This document shows, piece by piece, positions 33,222-41,713 of a stretch of DNA of 64,000 nucleotides. Made by a program: the position numbers and the translations under genes. The notes beneath the pieces are model-generated. The model was not told the DNA's origin and made no database searches. It was given only the letters and a program-made list of their open reading frames with translations. How positions within the stretch are numbered: position 1 is the stretch's first letter; each line of letters begins with the position of its first letter. This stretch comes from Brachybacterium vulturis (lineage in GTDB: Bacteria; Actinomycetota; Actinomycetes; Actinomycetales; Dermabacteraceae), in contig NZ_CP023563.1 in NCBI RefSeq assembly GCF_002407185.1, positions 186,001 to 250,000 of the forward strand, in the 5' to 3' direction.

Positions 33222-35329
33222 CCGCCGAGCTCCCTGCTGCCCCGACCCCTGCGCACCGCCCCACCGAGAGGACCTTCCACGGTGACACCGTGGTCGATCC
33301 GTTCGAGTGGATGCGGGACAAGACCGACCCCGAGGTGATCGCCCATCTCGAGGCGGAGAACGCCTACTCCGATGCCCGCACCGCACACCTCGAGCAGCTC
33401 CGGGCCACCCTGGTCCGGGAGTTCGTCGGGCACACCCAGGAGACCGACCTCAGCGTGCCGGTGCGCCGCGACCACTGGTGGTACATCACCCGCACCACCG
33501 CCGGGGACGACTACCCGAAGTTCACCCGCGTCGCCGACACCGGCACGATGCCGCAGGTCGAGCCGGGCGTGATGCTCGAGGGCGAGCAGGTGCTGCTGGA
33601 CGCCCAGGCCGAGGCCGCGGGCGCCGAGTTCTACTCCCTCGGCGGGCTCGCCCCCTCCCCCGACCACACCCTGTTCGCCTCCGCCGTGGACACCGCGGGC
33701 GATGAGCGCTTCACCCTCCGCATCATGGACATCGCCTCCGGGACGGTCCTCGACGAGGCGGTCACCGGCGCCGGCTACGGTCTCGCCTTCTCCACCGACC
33801 AGCAGTGGCTGTTCTACGCCCGGGTCGACGACGCCTGGCGCCAGCACCAGATCTGGCGGCACCGCATCGGGGGTCCGGCCGGCGAGGACGTGCTGGTCAT
33901 CGAGGAGCCCGACGAGCGGTTCATGATCGGCTTCGACCGCTCCCGCGATGGCTCGACCCTGATGATCCAGGCGGGCTCCACCTCCACCACCGAGGCCTGG
34001 CTGCTGGACCTGTCCGATCCCACATCGGCCCCGGTGCCCGCGGGCGGCCGCCGGGACGGTGTGGACTACGGCGTCGAGCACGGCGGGGACCGGCTGCTGA
34101 TCGTGCACAACGACGGCCATCGCGGCTTCGCGCTCGCGCAGGCGCCGCTGGAGGCACCGGAGCGCTGGGAGGAGCTGCTGGCCCCGGCCGAGGGCGAGCG
34201 GCTGCTCGCGGTCGAGGCGTTCGCGGGCTTCGTCGCGCTCGAGCTGCGCAGCGGCGGCCTGGCGAGCGTGCGGCTGATCCCGCGGGCGGCCGACGGCTCG
34301 CTGCGCATCGAGCAGGCCTGCGACATCAGCCACGGCGGCGAGCTGGACACCGTCGAGATCGACGCCAACCCGAACTGGGACCAGACCACGGTGCGCTACC
34401 AGCTCACCAGCATGCTCACCCCGTCCACCGTCGCCGAGCGGGAGGTCGCCTCCGGGGCCACCGAGATCCTGCGCGTCACGCCGGTGCCGAACTTCGACCC
34501 GGAGCTGTACGTGGAGCGGCGCGAATGGGCGAGGGCCGAGGACGGCACCGCGATCCCGCTGAGCGTGGTGGCGCGCCGCGACCTCACGGCCGACGGCACC
34601 GCACCGGGCTACCTGTACGGCTACGGCTCCTACGAGATGTCGATCGACCCCTCGTTCGTCCCCACCCGGCTGTCGCTGCTGGACCGCGGCGTGGTGATCG
34701 CGATCGCGCACGTGCGCGGCGGCGGGGAGATGGGCCGCGACTGGTACGAGCACGGCAAGCTGCTGGAGAAGAAGAACTCCTTCAGCGACTTCGTGGCCGC
34801 CGCCGCCCACCTGACGGACTCCGGCCTGGTGGCCGCGGAGCGGCTGGGCGCCGAGGGCCGCAGCGCGGGCGGGCTGCTGATGGGCGGCATCGCGAACCTC
34901 GCCCCCGAGCGGTTCCGGGCGATCATCGCCGGGGTGCCCTTCGTCGACGCGCTGACCACGATCCTGGACCCGAGCCTGCCGCTGACCGTGGGTGAGTGGG
35001 AGGAGTGGGGCGATCCGCTGCACGATCCGGCGGTGTACGAGTACATGCGCGGATACACGCCCTACGAGAGCATCACGGCGGTCCAGTACCCGGCGATCTT
35101 CGCCTCCACCTCGCTGAACGACACCCGCGTGTTCTTCAACGAGCCGGCCAAGTGGGTCGCCCGCCTGCGCGAGACCGTCACCTCCGATCAGGCGGAGCGG
35201 CCGATCCTGTTCCGCTGCGAGATGGTCGCCGGGCACGGCGGCCGCTCGGGCCGCTACCGCAAGTGGGAGCAGCGTGCGGACGAGCTCGCCTGGCTGCTGG
35301 ACCAGCTCGGGGCGACCGAGCTGCTCTGA
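33218..35329 (+). CDS. ptrB: Oligopeptidase B-like serine peptidase (S9A)
   Basis: A 703-residue prolyl-oligopeptidase-family enzyme of oligopeptidase B size that cleaves short peptides, probably after basic residues. The triad is complete: Ser549 (GRSAGGLLMGG), Asp635 (SLNDTRVFF) and His673 (VAGHGGRSGRY). The propeller occupies about residues 70-410. No signal peptide is present, so it should be cytoplasmic. Its start overlaps the stop of the triad-dead paralogue (ATGA), so the two are probably made together. A strong hairpin follows 48 bp downstream. Confidence 0.93.
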   Translation: MTAELPAAPTPAHRPTERTFHGDTVVDPFEWMRDKTDPEVIAHLEAENAYSDARTAHLEQLRATLVREFVGHTQETDLSVPVRRDHWWYITRTTAGDDYPKFTRVADTGTMPQVEPGVMLEGEQVLLDAQAEAAGAEFYSLGGLAPSPDHTLFASAVDTAGDERFTLRIMDIASGTVLDEAVTGAGYGLAFSTDQQWLFYARVDDAWRQHQIWRHRIGGPAGEDVLVIEEPDERFMIGFDRSRDGSTLMIQAGSTSTTEAWLLDLSDPTSAPVPAGGRRDGVDYGVEHGGDRLLIVHNDGHRGFALAQAPLEAPERWEELLAPAEGERLLAVEAFAGFVALELRSGGLASVRLIPRAADGSLRIEQACDISHGGELDTVEIDANPNWDQTTVRYQLTSMLTPSTVAEREVASGATEILRVTPVPNFDPELYVERREWARAEDGTAIPLSVVARRDLTADGTAPGYLYGYGSYEMSIDPSFVPTRLSLLDRGVVIAIAHVRGGGEMGRDWYEHGKLLEKKNSFSDFVAAAAHLTDSGLVAAERLGAEGRSAGGLLMGGIANLAPERFRAIIAGVPFVDALTTILDPSLPLTVGEWEEWGDPLHDPAVYEYMRGYTPYESITAVQYPAIFASTSLNDTRVFFNEPAKWVARLRETVTSDQAERPILFRCEMVAGHGGRSGRYRKWEQRADELAWLLDQLGATELL

Positions 35330-35376
35330 TCCGACCGGCCGCCGACCTGACTCGGACGACGGCCCCAGGTGTCACG

Positions 35377-35436
35377 GACGGGCCGCTGGTGATGTGAGAT
35401 GGCCATATCACCACCTCACATCACCAACGGCCCGTC
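35377..35436. terminator. Long imperfect palindrome after ptrB
   Basis: The left arm starts ACGGGCCG (35378-35385) and continues TGGTGATGTGAG (35387-35398). It pairs with CTCACATCACCA (35415-35426) and CGGCCCGT (35428-35435), with one mismatch. With the outer G-C pair this is 21 paired bases and a 16-nt loop. It probably ends transcription of the oligopeptidase unit. Confidence 0.75.
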
Positions 35437-35466
35437 GCCGACATGAGCCGCCGAGCAGAGGTCGCC

Positions 35467-35491
35467 GGGGGCCGGGGGCCGGGGGCCGGGG
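35467..35491 (+). other. G-quadruplex-forming sequence
   Basis: Four G-runs of 5, 5, 5 and 4 (35467-35471, 35474-35478, 35481-35485, 35488-35491) separated by CC, on the plus strand. This is an ideal short-loop G4 motif in the gap between the convergent ptrB and metQ genes. The 7-bp repetition could also simply reflect slippage. Confidence 0.7.
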
Positions 35492-35562
35492 TGAGCGTCA
35501 CCAGAGCCGCGCCGCCGGTGCCCGGGTCGCCTGAGCCGGTCCGGGGGCCGGAGGCAGGCTGC

Positions 35563-36402
35563 TCAGAAGGCGGGGATCACCGCACCGTCGTAGGTCTCCT
35601 CGATGAAGGTGCGGACGTCCTCCGAGCGCAGCAGCTCGTCGAGCGTCCGCAGCGCCGCGTTGTCCTTGTCCCCGGTGCGGACCACGAGCATGTTCGCATA
35701 GGGGTTGTCCTCGCCGGACTCGAGGGCGAGGGCGTCCTCGGCCGGGCTGAGATCCGCCTCCATGGCGTAGTTGCCATTGATCACGGCGATCGCGTAGTCG
35801 CCCAGGGTGCGGGGCAGCAGCGCCGCGTCGATCTCCTGGAACTCGAGGTGCTGGGGGTTCTCGGCGATGTCGTCGACCGTCGCCTCGGTGGGCTCGATCC
35901 CGTCCCGCAGCGCCAGCAGGCCCTCGGAGGCGAGCAGCGCGAGCGCACGGCCGCGGTTGGTGGGGTCGTTCGGGACGCCGACGGCGGATCCCTCCTCGAT
36001 CTCGTCGAGGCCGGTGAGCGACTCGGAGAAGATGCCCAGCGGCTCGATGTGCACGCCCTCGAAGGGGGTCAGCTCGTAGCCGTTCTCCGCCATCTCGGTC
36101 TCGAGGTAGGGCAGGTGCTGGAAGTAGTTCGCGTCCACCTCACCCTCGTCGAGCAGACGGTTCGGGATCGGGTACTCGGTCTGCTCCTGCAGGTCGAGCT
36201 CGAGCCCGGCGTCGGCGGCGAGGTTGTCCTTGACGAAGGTCAGGATCTCCATGTGGGGCAGCGGGGTCGCGGCGATGCGGATGGTGGTGACACCGCCCTC
36301 CTCGGTGAGCGGGGCCGCCGTCTCACCGCCGCAGGCGGCGAGGGCGAGGGCGGTGAGCCCGGCGCCGGAGGCGAACAGGGTGCGGCGGGAGACGGTGCGC
36401 AT
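35563..36402 (-). CDS. metQ: D-methionine-binding lipoprotein MetQ
   Basis: A 279-residue ABC substrate-binding lipoprotein. The signal is SRRTLFASGAGLTALALAAC: a twin-arginine pattern followed by a lipobox Cys near residue 24. The mature protein has VTTIRIAATPLPHMEILTFV and EVDANYFQHLPYLETE, with GIFSESLTGLDEI and VPNDPTNRGRALALL, all typical of NLPA/MetQ. It feeds methionine to MetNI. It is last in the metN-metI-metQ operon, 44 bp after metI. Confidence 0.95.
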   Translation of the reverse strand: MRTVSRRTLFASGAGLTALALAACGGETAAPLTEEGGVTTIRIAATPLPHMEILTFVKDNLAADAGLELDLQEQTEYPIPNRLLDEGEVDANYFQHLPYLETEMAENGYELTPFEGVHIEPLGIFSESLTGLDEIEEGSAVGVPNDPTNRGRALALLASEGLLALRDGIEPTEATVDDIAENPQHLEFQEIDAALLPRTLGDYAIAVINGNYAMEADLSPAEDALALESGEDNPYANMLVVRTGDKDNAALRTLDELLRSEDVRTFIEETYDGAVIPAF

Positions 36403-36446
36403 GGAGAGCTTCCTTACGAGGTGAGGGGACAGCAGGGGTGAGGGGA

Positions 36447-37148
36447 TCAGGCGGTGCGGGCGCGGTGATCGACGGCGCGGGAGAGTCGGTCCCCGAGCAG
36501 CTGCACGAGGATCACGATGGCGATCAGCAGGATGACGGTGACGACGATGATCTCGGTCTGGTAGCCGGTGTAGCCCCGGTTGTAGGCGAGCTGGCCGAGG
36601 CCCCCGGCGTTCACGGAGCCGGCCATCGCGGTGTAGCCGATGACCGCGATCGTGGTGGTGGTGATCGAGCCGATGATACCGGGCAGCGCCTCGGGGATCA
36701 GCACCTGGCGGATCACCTGCCAGCGGCTCGCGCCCATCATCCGCACCGCCTCGATCTTCCCGGCGGGGATCTCCCGCAGGTTCAGCTCGAACAGGCGGGC
36801 GGCGAAGGGCACCGCCGCGATGGTCAGCGCGATCATCGCCGCGTTCGGGCCGGTGGAGCGGCCGGTGATCAGCGAGGTGATCGGGATCAGCGCGATGATC
36901 AGGATGAAGAAAGGGAAGGAGCGCAGCACGTTGACCACGAAGCCGGTGACCTGGTTGAACCGGCGCACCAGCGAGGAGGCGGAGTCATCGGTCTCGAACA
37001 GCGCCACGCCCAGCGGCAGGCCCAGCAGCACGGTGAGCGCCATGGTCACAGCGGTCATGTAGAGGGTGACGAGGGTGGCCTCCCAGGGACCGCCCTCCCA
37101 GCGCACCAGCAGCGGGTTGGACAGCCATTCCTGCAGGATCGCGATCAT
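36447..37148 (-). CDS. metI: Methionine ABC transporter permease MetI
   Basis: A 233-residue permease with five hydrophobic segments. The cytoplasmic coupling loop EIPAGKIEAVRMMGASRWQVIRQVLIPEALPGI (EAA motif) contacts MetN. AMAGSVNAGGLGQLAYNRGYTGYQ is the usual MetI C-terminal region. ATG at 37148 overlaps the metN stop by 4 bp. Confidence 0.95.
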   Translation of the reverse strand: MIAILQEWLSNPLLVRWEGGPWEATLVTLYMTAVTMALTVLLGLPLGVALFETDDSASSLVRRFNQVTGFVVNVLRSFPFFILIIALIPITSLITGRSTGPNAAMIALTIAAVPFAARLFELNLREIPAGKIEAVRMMGASRWQVIRQVLIPEALPGIIGSITTTTIAVIGYTAMAGSVNAGGLGQLAYNRGYTGYQTEIIVVTVILLIAIVILVQLLGDRLSRAVDHRARTA

Positions 37149-38209
37149 GCGGTCACCTCCGTCGCGACCACGCCGGCCGCCTCGAGCTCGGTGAGGAAGG
37201 CGGTCAGGCCCTCCCGGGAGATGGGCCGACCGGAGCGGTTGCGCAGGGCGAGCTGCACGCGGCCCACCTGGCGCCCGCCGATGGTCTCGATGGTGCCGGC
37301 GACCAGCGTCGCCTCGGCCTGGTAGGTCTCGGCCAGACGGATCAGGTCATCGTTGGTGCGGAAGCGTGCGGAGTTGCCGTAGTCGCAGTTGACCACGAGG
37401 GCGTCGATGCCGGTGGGGGCCGGCGGCAGCGGGATCAGCTCGGCGCTCAGCGGGCCGTGCGGATCCGCGGCGACGTCCAGCAGATCACCGCTCTGGGTGA
37501 TCCGGCCGTCCTGCAGCAGGGTGACGGTGTCGCAGACCTCGCGCACCACGCCCATCTCGTGGGTGATGATCACGACCGTGATGCCGAGGCGCTCGCGCAG
37601 GTCGGCGATCAGTCGCAGGATCTGGCGGGTGGTGGAGCCGTCGAGCGCGCTGGTCGGCTCATCGCACAGCAGCACCTTCGGCTCGGCGGCGAGCCCGCGG
37701 GCGATGCCGACGCGCTGGATCTGCCCTCCGGAGAGCTGGGCGGGGTGGTTGTGCTCGCGCCCGGTGAGCCCCACCAGCTCCACCAGCTCGGCCACCCGCT
37801 GCTGCCGCTGCGCACGGGGCACGCCGGCGATCTCGAGCGGGTGGGCGATGTTCTGGGCGGCGGTGCGGGAGTCCAGCAGGTTCGCGTGCTGGAAGACCAT
37901 GCCGATGTTTCGGCGGGCGGCACGCAGGGCGGCACCGTCCAGGGCGGCGATATCGGTGCCATCCACCTCGACGCGCCCGGTGGTGGGCTTCTCCAGCCCG
38001 GTCAGGCAGCGGATGAGGGTCGATTTCCCGGCCCCGGAGCGGCCGACGATGCCGTGCACCCGGCCGGGCTCGAGGTGGAGGTCGATCCCGTCGAGCGCGA
38101 CGACGGGGTCTCCGCCGCCGGGGGCGGGGAAGACCTTCGTGAGGCGGTCCAGAGTGATCACCCGAGGATTCAAGCATCGCCGGGCACCCGGGCCGGACGA
38201 TTGGTTCAT
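37145..38209 (-). CDS. metN: Methionine ABC transporter ATP-binding protein MetN
   Basis: A 354-residue ATPase. Walker A is GRSGAGKST, the signature is LSGGQIQRVGIARGLA, and Walker B is VLLCDEPTSALDG. The C-terminal NIL domain (about 270-354) has DALVVNCDYGNSARFRT and ETIGGRQVGRVQLAL. In relatives it binds methionine and inhibits transport. The start is unsure: ATG at 38209 lacks a ribosome site, as do the alternatives at 38221 and a GTG near 38160. The conserved domain begins around VITLDRLTKVF. Confidence 0.94.
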   Translation of the reverse strand: MNQSSGPGARRCLNPRVITLDRLTKVFPAPGGGDPVVALDGIDLHLEPGRVHGIVGRSGAGKSTLIRCLTGLEKPTTGRVEVDGTDIAALDGAALRAARRNIGMVFQHANLLDSRTAAQNIAHPLEIAGVPRAQRQQRVAELVELVGLTGREHNHPAQLSGGQIQRVGIARGLAAEPKVLLCDEPTSALDGSTTRQILRLIADLRERLGITVVIITHEMGVVREVCDTVTLLQDGRITQSGDLLDVAADPHGPLSAELIPLPPAPTGIDALVVNCDYGNSARFRTNDDLIRLAETYQAEATLVAGTIETIGGRQVGRVQLALRNRSGRPISREGLTAFLTELEAAGVVATEVTA

Positions 38210-38252
38210 CTGCCGCAACAAACGTCACAGACCTGCGGTTCCGGGTGTGCAG

Positions 38253-38298
38253 GGGGTCACTCCGAGGGTTCGCGCAGAGGGATCCGAGCCCTCACCCC
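38253..38298 (-). promoter_or_regulatory. Possible structured leader upstream of metN
   Basis: In the metN direction an outer GGGGT/ACCCC helix (38294-38298 with 38253-38257) encloses a hairpin GAGGG/TCCCTC-type stem (38277-38281 with 3889-93 of the same kilobase, i.e. 38289-38293). It ends 44 nt before the metN start. It lacks the GGCAACC-type core of known SAM riboswitches. It may be an attenuator or chance pairing in G+C-rich DNA. Confidence 0.25.
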
Positions 38299-38390
38299 TG
38301 ACATTTCTCATGGGAGGGCGATGAGGTTCCCATCCCAGGCCGTGAGGCGGCGCCCTACTGACCGCAGACGCTTCTCGGAAGAGTGGGGGC

Positions 38391-38669
38391 ATGACATCGA
38401 CACCGCGCACCGCTCCCTCGCCCGCACAGTCCCCCGAACGATCCGTCCTGATGGACCTGATGGCCCTGACCCCCTCCGCGACCCTCGGCCGCGAGCTGCT
38501 CGCACTGGTGGTGGACCTGGCCCTGATCGGGGCTGTCGTCCTCGTGATCCAGCCGGAGATGCTGGCCATCGCGGTCATGTTCGGCGTCGTCGGCATGTTC
38601 ATGGCCGTCCGCCTGGTGGCCGGCTTCCGCACCCGGGGATACTCCCGCGAGCTGACGGGCGGGCGCTGA
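38391..38669 (+). CDS. Small two-helix membrane protein of ABC exporter operon
   Basis: A 92-residue protein with two hydrophobic segments (about 33-52 and 56-75, LALVVDLALIGAVVLVIQP and MLAIAVMFGVVGMFMAVRLV) and a basic C-terminus. No family was recognised. It begins a run with the ABC ATPase, permease and two-component genes; only 1 bp separates it from the ATPase start. It could be an accessory subunit or a sensor of membrane state. Confidence 0.7.
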   Translation: MTSTPRTAPSPAQSPERSVLMDLMALTPSATLGRELLALVVDLALIGAVVLVIQPEMLAIAVMFGVVGMFMAVRLVAGFRTRGYSRELTGGR

Positions 38670-38670
38670 G

Positions 38671-39666
38671 ATGTCGACCCTCGAGCAGCCGGACACCCGC
38701 GCCGTCACCGCCACCCCGCCCGCCGACCTGCCCACCGACCAGTGCACCGACGTCGTGCTGCAGGCGAGCGGACTCAGCCGCCGCTACGGCCGCGGCAGGG
38801 ACTCCTACCTCGCCGTGGACGGGCTGGACCTCACCCTCCGCCGCGGCGAGCTGTTCGCGCTGCTGGGCACCAACGGCGCCGGGAAGACCTCCACCCTCGA
38901 GATGCTCGAGGGCCTGGCCCGGCCCACCTCCGGGACGGTGAGCGTGTTCGGGCACGACCCCTTCCGGGAGCGGCGCGCCGTGCGCCCCCACCAGGGGCTC
39001 ATGCTGCAGACCGGCGGCTTCCCGGCGGACCTCACCGCGCTCGAGGCGCTGCGGATGTGGAGCCGGACGCTGAGCACCCCGCGCCCCGTGCTCGAGGTGC
39101 TGGCCGAGGTCGACCTCACCGACCGGGCCGGTACCCGCATCTCCTCCCTCTCCGGTGGGGAGGTGCGGCGCCTGGACCTGGCCTGTGCGATCGCCGGCGA
39201 CCCGGAGCTGCTGTTCCTCGACGAGCCGACCACCGGGCTGGACCCCGAGTCGCGGGCGCGGGCCTGGGAGCTGATCGCCTCCCTCACAGCGCGCGGCACC
39301 ACGATCGTGCTGACCACGCACTACCTGGACGAGGCCGAGGCCCTCGCCGACCGACTCGCGATCATGCACCGCGGGAGGATCGTGCGCGAGGGCACGGTGG
39401 CCGACGTCGTCGCCGGGCACGCCGCTCGGATCCGCGCCACGCTCCCGGCGAGCGCCCCCGCGCTCCCCGCCCTGCAGGGCAAGGCCGTCCGCAGCGCAGA
39501 GGGCCTCCTCGAGGTGGCCACCATCTCGTTGAACGCGGACCTCCACACCCTGCTCACCTGGGCCCGCACCGAAGACGTCGAGCTCACCGGCCTCGATGCC
39601 CGTGCCGCCAGCCTCGAATCGGTGTTCCTCGCGATCGCCGGCTCCACCCTCTCCCCCGAAGGATGA
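38671..39666 (+). CDS. ABC exporter ATP-binding protein
   Basis: A 331-residue DrrA/CcmA-like ATPase for an ABC-2 exporter. Walker A is LLGTNGAGKTSTLEMLEGL and the signature is LSGGEVRRLDLA. Walker B is ELLFLDEPTTGLDP and the switch His is TTHYLDEAE. A C-terminal regulatory tail of about 90 residues ends in ARAASLESVFLAIAG. Relatives export antibiotics, lipids or peptides. The ATPase, permease, kinase and regulator order is typical of drug- or membrane-stress-responsive exporters. Confidence 0.92.
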   Translation: MSTLEQPDTRAVTATPPADLPTDQCTDVVLQASGLSRRYGRGRDSYLAVDGLDLTLRRGELFALLGTNGAGKTSTLEMLEGLARPTSGTVSVFGHDPFRERRAVRPHQGLMLQTGGFPADLTALEALRMWSRTLSTPRPVLEVLAEVDLTDRAGTRISSLSGGEVRRLDLACAIAGDPELLFLDEPTTGLDPESRARAWELIASLTARGTTIVLTTHYLDEAEALADRLAIMHRGRIVREGTVADVVAGHAARIRATLPASAPALPALQGKAVRSAEGLLEVATISLNADLHTLLTWARTEDVELTGLDARAASLESVFLAIAGSTLSPEG

Positions 39667-39668
39667 TC

Positions 39669-40487
39669 ATGACTGCCACCGCGTTCCCTCGCACCGTCCC
39701 CACCCGCACGCGCCGCGCTCCCCGCCTGCTGGGGCTCGCCGCCGCGGAGCTGTCCCTCCTGCGCCGCAACCGCATGCAGCTCATCACCGCCATCGCACTG
39801 CCGCTCCTGCTGCCGTTCTGCTTCCTGCCCCTTGCGCAGAACGGCGCCTCCGGGCCCGCTCTGGCCGCCGTGCTGGGCACGATGCTCGTGACCGTGATGC
39901 TGTTCATCGTCTACTACAACCTCCTGTGCTCCTATGTCGCCCGCCGCCAGGACCTGGTCCTGAAGCGTCTGCGCACCGGTGAGGCCTCCGATGCGACCGT
40001 GCTCGCCGCGACGGCCACCCCGGCACTGCTGCTCACCGCGGTGATGCTCAGCCTCACGATGGCGCTCTCGATCCCGGTGCTGGAGCTCCCGCTGCCCCAG
40101 AACCCCCTCGTGCTGGCCCTCGGCCTGGGGCTCGGTGCGCTCATGCTCGTGCCGCTGGCGCTGGTCACCGCCAATATCACCCGCACCGTCGAGTCCGCTC
40201 AGATCACCTCGCTGCCCGCGATGGCCGTCCTGATGATCGGCGCCGGCGGCATCCTGCCCCTCGAGCTCCTGCCCGAGTGGGCGACACGGCTGATCGCGTT
40301 CCTCCCCTCCGCCCCGATCACGGCGCTGGTGCGGCTGGGCTGGCTGGGCATCGATGCCGACGGGGCGACCGTGACCGGTGCCGACGCCTGGCTGCTCCTG
40401 GCCGGACAGACCGGGATCCTGCTCGGCTGGGCCCTGCTCGGCGCCCTGTTCGTGCGCGAGCACTTCCGCTGGGAGCCGCGGCGCTGA
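39669..40487 (+). CDS. ABC-2 type exporter permease
   Basis: A 272-residue membrane protein with six hydrophobic segments: LITAIALPLLLPFCFLPLAQ, then VLGTMLVTVMLFIVYYNLLC, and a C-terminal pair. SYVARRQDLVLKRLRTGEAS is the cytoplasmic motif common to ABC-2 permeases. ATG at 39669 is preferred because GAAGGA lies 7 nt upstream; the ATG at 39663 is too close to it. It pairs with the preceding ATPase. Confidence 0.88.
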   Translation: MTATAFPRTVPTRTRRAPRLLGLAAAELSLLRRNRMQLITAIALPLLLPFCFLPLAQNGASGPALAAVLGTMLVTVMLFIVYYNLLCSYVARRQDLVLKRLRTGEASDATVLAATATPALLLTAVMLSLTMALSIPVLELPLPQNPLVLALGLGLGALMLVPLALVTANITRTVESAQITSLPAMAVLMIGAGGILPLELLPEWATRLIAFLPSAPITALVRLGWLGIDADGATVTGADAWLLLAGQTGILLGWALLGALFVREHFRWEPRR

Positions 40488-40537
40488 CCCGATAGGCTCC
40501 CCACCAGGTCGTCCGTCCTGTCGACGATCACGAGAGG

Positions 40538-41713
40538 ATGAACGTGCAGACCACGACCGGCCGCCAGTGGAGCGTGTTCTACGCCTACACGGCATGGACC
40601 GTCGTCGGCGTGGTGGCGGTGCTCCCGCTCGGCATCGCCCTGTTCCTCGGCCTGCACATCCCGACCGCCTTCGCCGCCGCCCCGCTGAGCACCACGGTGC
40701 TGGGCGGGCAGATCGTGCTCGGTGCCTGGTCGGCCTGGCGCGCCATGGAGGCGTGGGCCGCCACCGCTCCCTCCCCCGCACGGGACCGCTGGGGGATCCG
40801 CCGGGTGGGGCGGCTCCCCTCGGATCTCTCCCTGCTCACCGCCGCGGCACCGTCGGCGCTGATCGCCGGTACCACGCTGCTCGGCGGCGCGAATCTTCGC
40901 CTGCTGGTCATCTCCCTGTCGCTGCTGGTCACCACGGTGGCGATCCGATGGCGGTGGGAGCTGGGCCTGGTGCTCGTGATGGCGTTCACGGCGGTGGCGG
41001 CGCTGCTGCTGGGTCCCCTCCCGTGGGTCCTCTCCAGCGGCGTCCTCGTGGTGGTCACGGTGCCCACCACCCGGTTGTCCCTGTGGCTGGCGGCGCTGGT
41101 GCGCGAGCTCGATGACGCGCGCCAGGCGCAGGCCCAGCTCGCCGTCGCCGAGGAGCGCCTGCGCTTCGCCCGGGACCTGCACGACGTCTCCGGCCGGGAT
41201 CTCTCGGTGATCGCGGTGAAGGCGGAGCTGGTGGCCCAGCTCGTCGAGCGCGAGGATCCCCGCGCCGTGGAGCACAGCCGGGAGGTCGCCCAGATCGCCC
41301 GCACCTCGCTCGCGGAGATCCGCGGCCTGGTGCGCGGCTACCGCGAGGCGGACCTGGCCACCGAGCTGCGCGGCACCGCCTCCCTGCTGCGCTCCGTGCA
41401 CGCCGAGGTCACGATCCATGGCGACGCCGACGACGTCCCCGCCCGGCACGCCGGCACCGCCGCCTGGGTGCTGCGCGAGGGCGGCACCAACATCCTCCGC
41501 CATGCGGATCCCTCCCTCGTGACCATCACGCTGGGCCCGGAGGGGATCACCCTGGTCAATGACGGCGCCTCCGGCTCCGCGGAGCTCCACGAGGGCAGCG
41601 GGCTGACCGGGATGCGGGAGCGGCTCGGCGCAGACTCCGCGCTGAGCATCCGCCGCGACGGCGGCAGCTTCACCCTCGACATCCGCTTCGATGCCTCCGG
41701 AGGCACCCGATGA
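40538..41713 (+). CDS. Sensor histidine kinase (HisKA_3, DesK type)
   Basis: A 391-residue membrane kinase. Four to six hydrophobic segments fill residues 10-185. A dimerisation helix then has the phospho-acceptor His in RFARDLHDVSGRDLSVIAVK. The ATPase domain shows VLREGGTNILRHADPS (N box) and GSGLTGMRERLGADSAL (G box). Membrane-embedded sensing without an extracellular domain suggests it senses the bilayer or the exporter. It overlaps the response regulator by 4 bp. Confidence 0.92.
   Translation: MNVQTTTGRQWSVFYAYTAWTVVGVVAVLPLGIALFLGLHIPTAFAAAPLSTTVLGGQIVLGAWSAWRAMEAWAATAPSPARDRWGIRRVGRLPSDLSLLTAAAPSALIAGTTLLGGANLRLLVISLSLLVTTVAIRWRWELGLVLVMAFTAVAALLLGPLPWVLSSGVLVVVTVPTTRLSLWLAALVRELDDARQAQAQLAVAEERLRFARDLHDVSGRDLSVIAVKAELVAQLVEREDPRAVEHSREVAQIARTSLAEIRGLVRGYREADLATELRGTASLLRSVHAEVTIHGDADDVPARHAGTAAWVLREGGTNILRHADPSLVTITLGPEGITLVNDGASGSAELHEGSGLTGMRERLGADSALSIRRDGGSFTLDIRFDASGGTR

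Noticed and set aside
30831-33386. An 851-codon minus-strand frame opposite the triad-dead oligopeptidase
   Set aside because: Low-complexity Arg/Gly/Val translation with no motifs. The plus-strand frame has a complete beta-propeller/hydrolase pattern.
38222-38390. SAM riboswitch upstream of metN
   Set aside because: No GGCAACC-like core or matching junction on the metN strand; only generic G+C-rich pairing was found.
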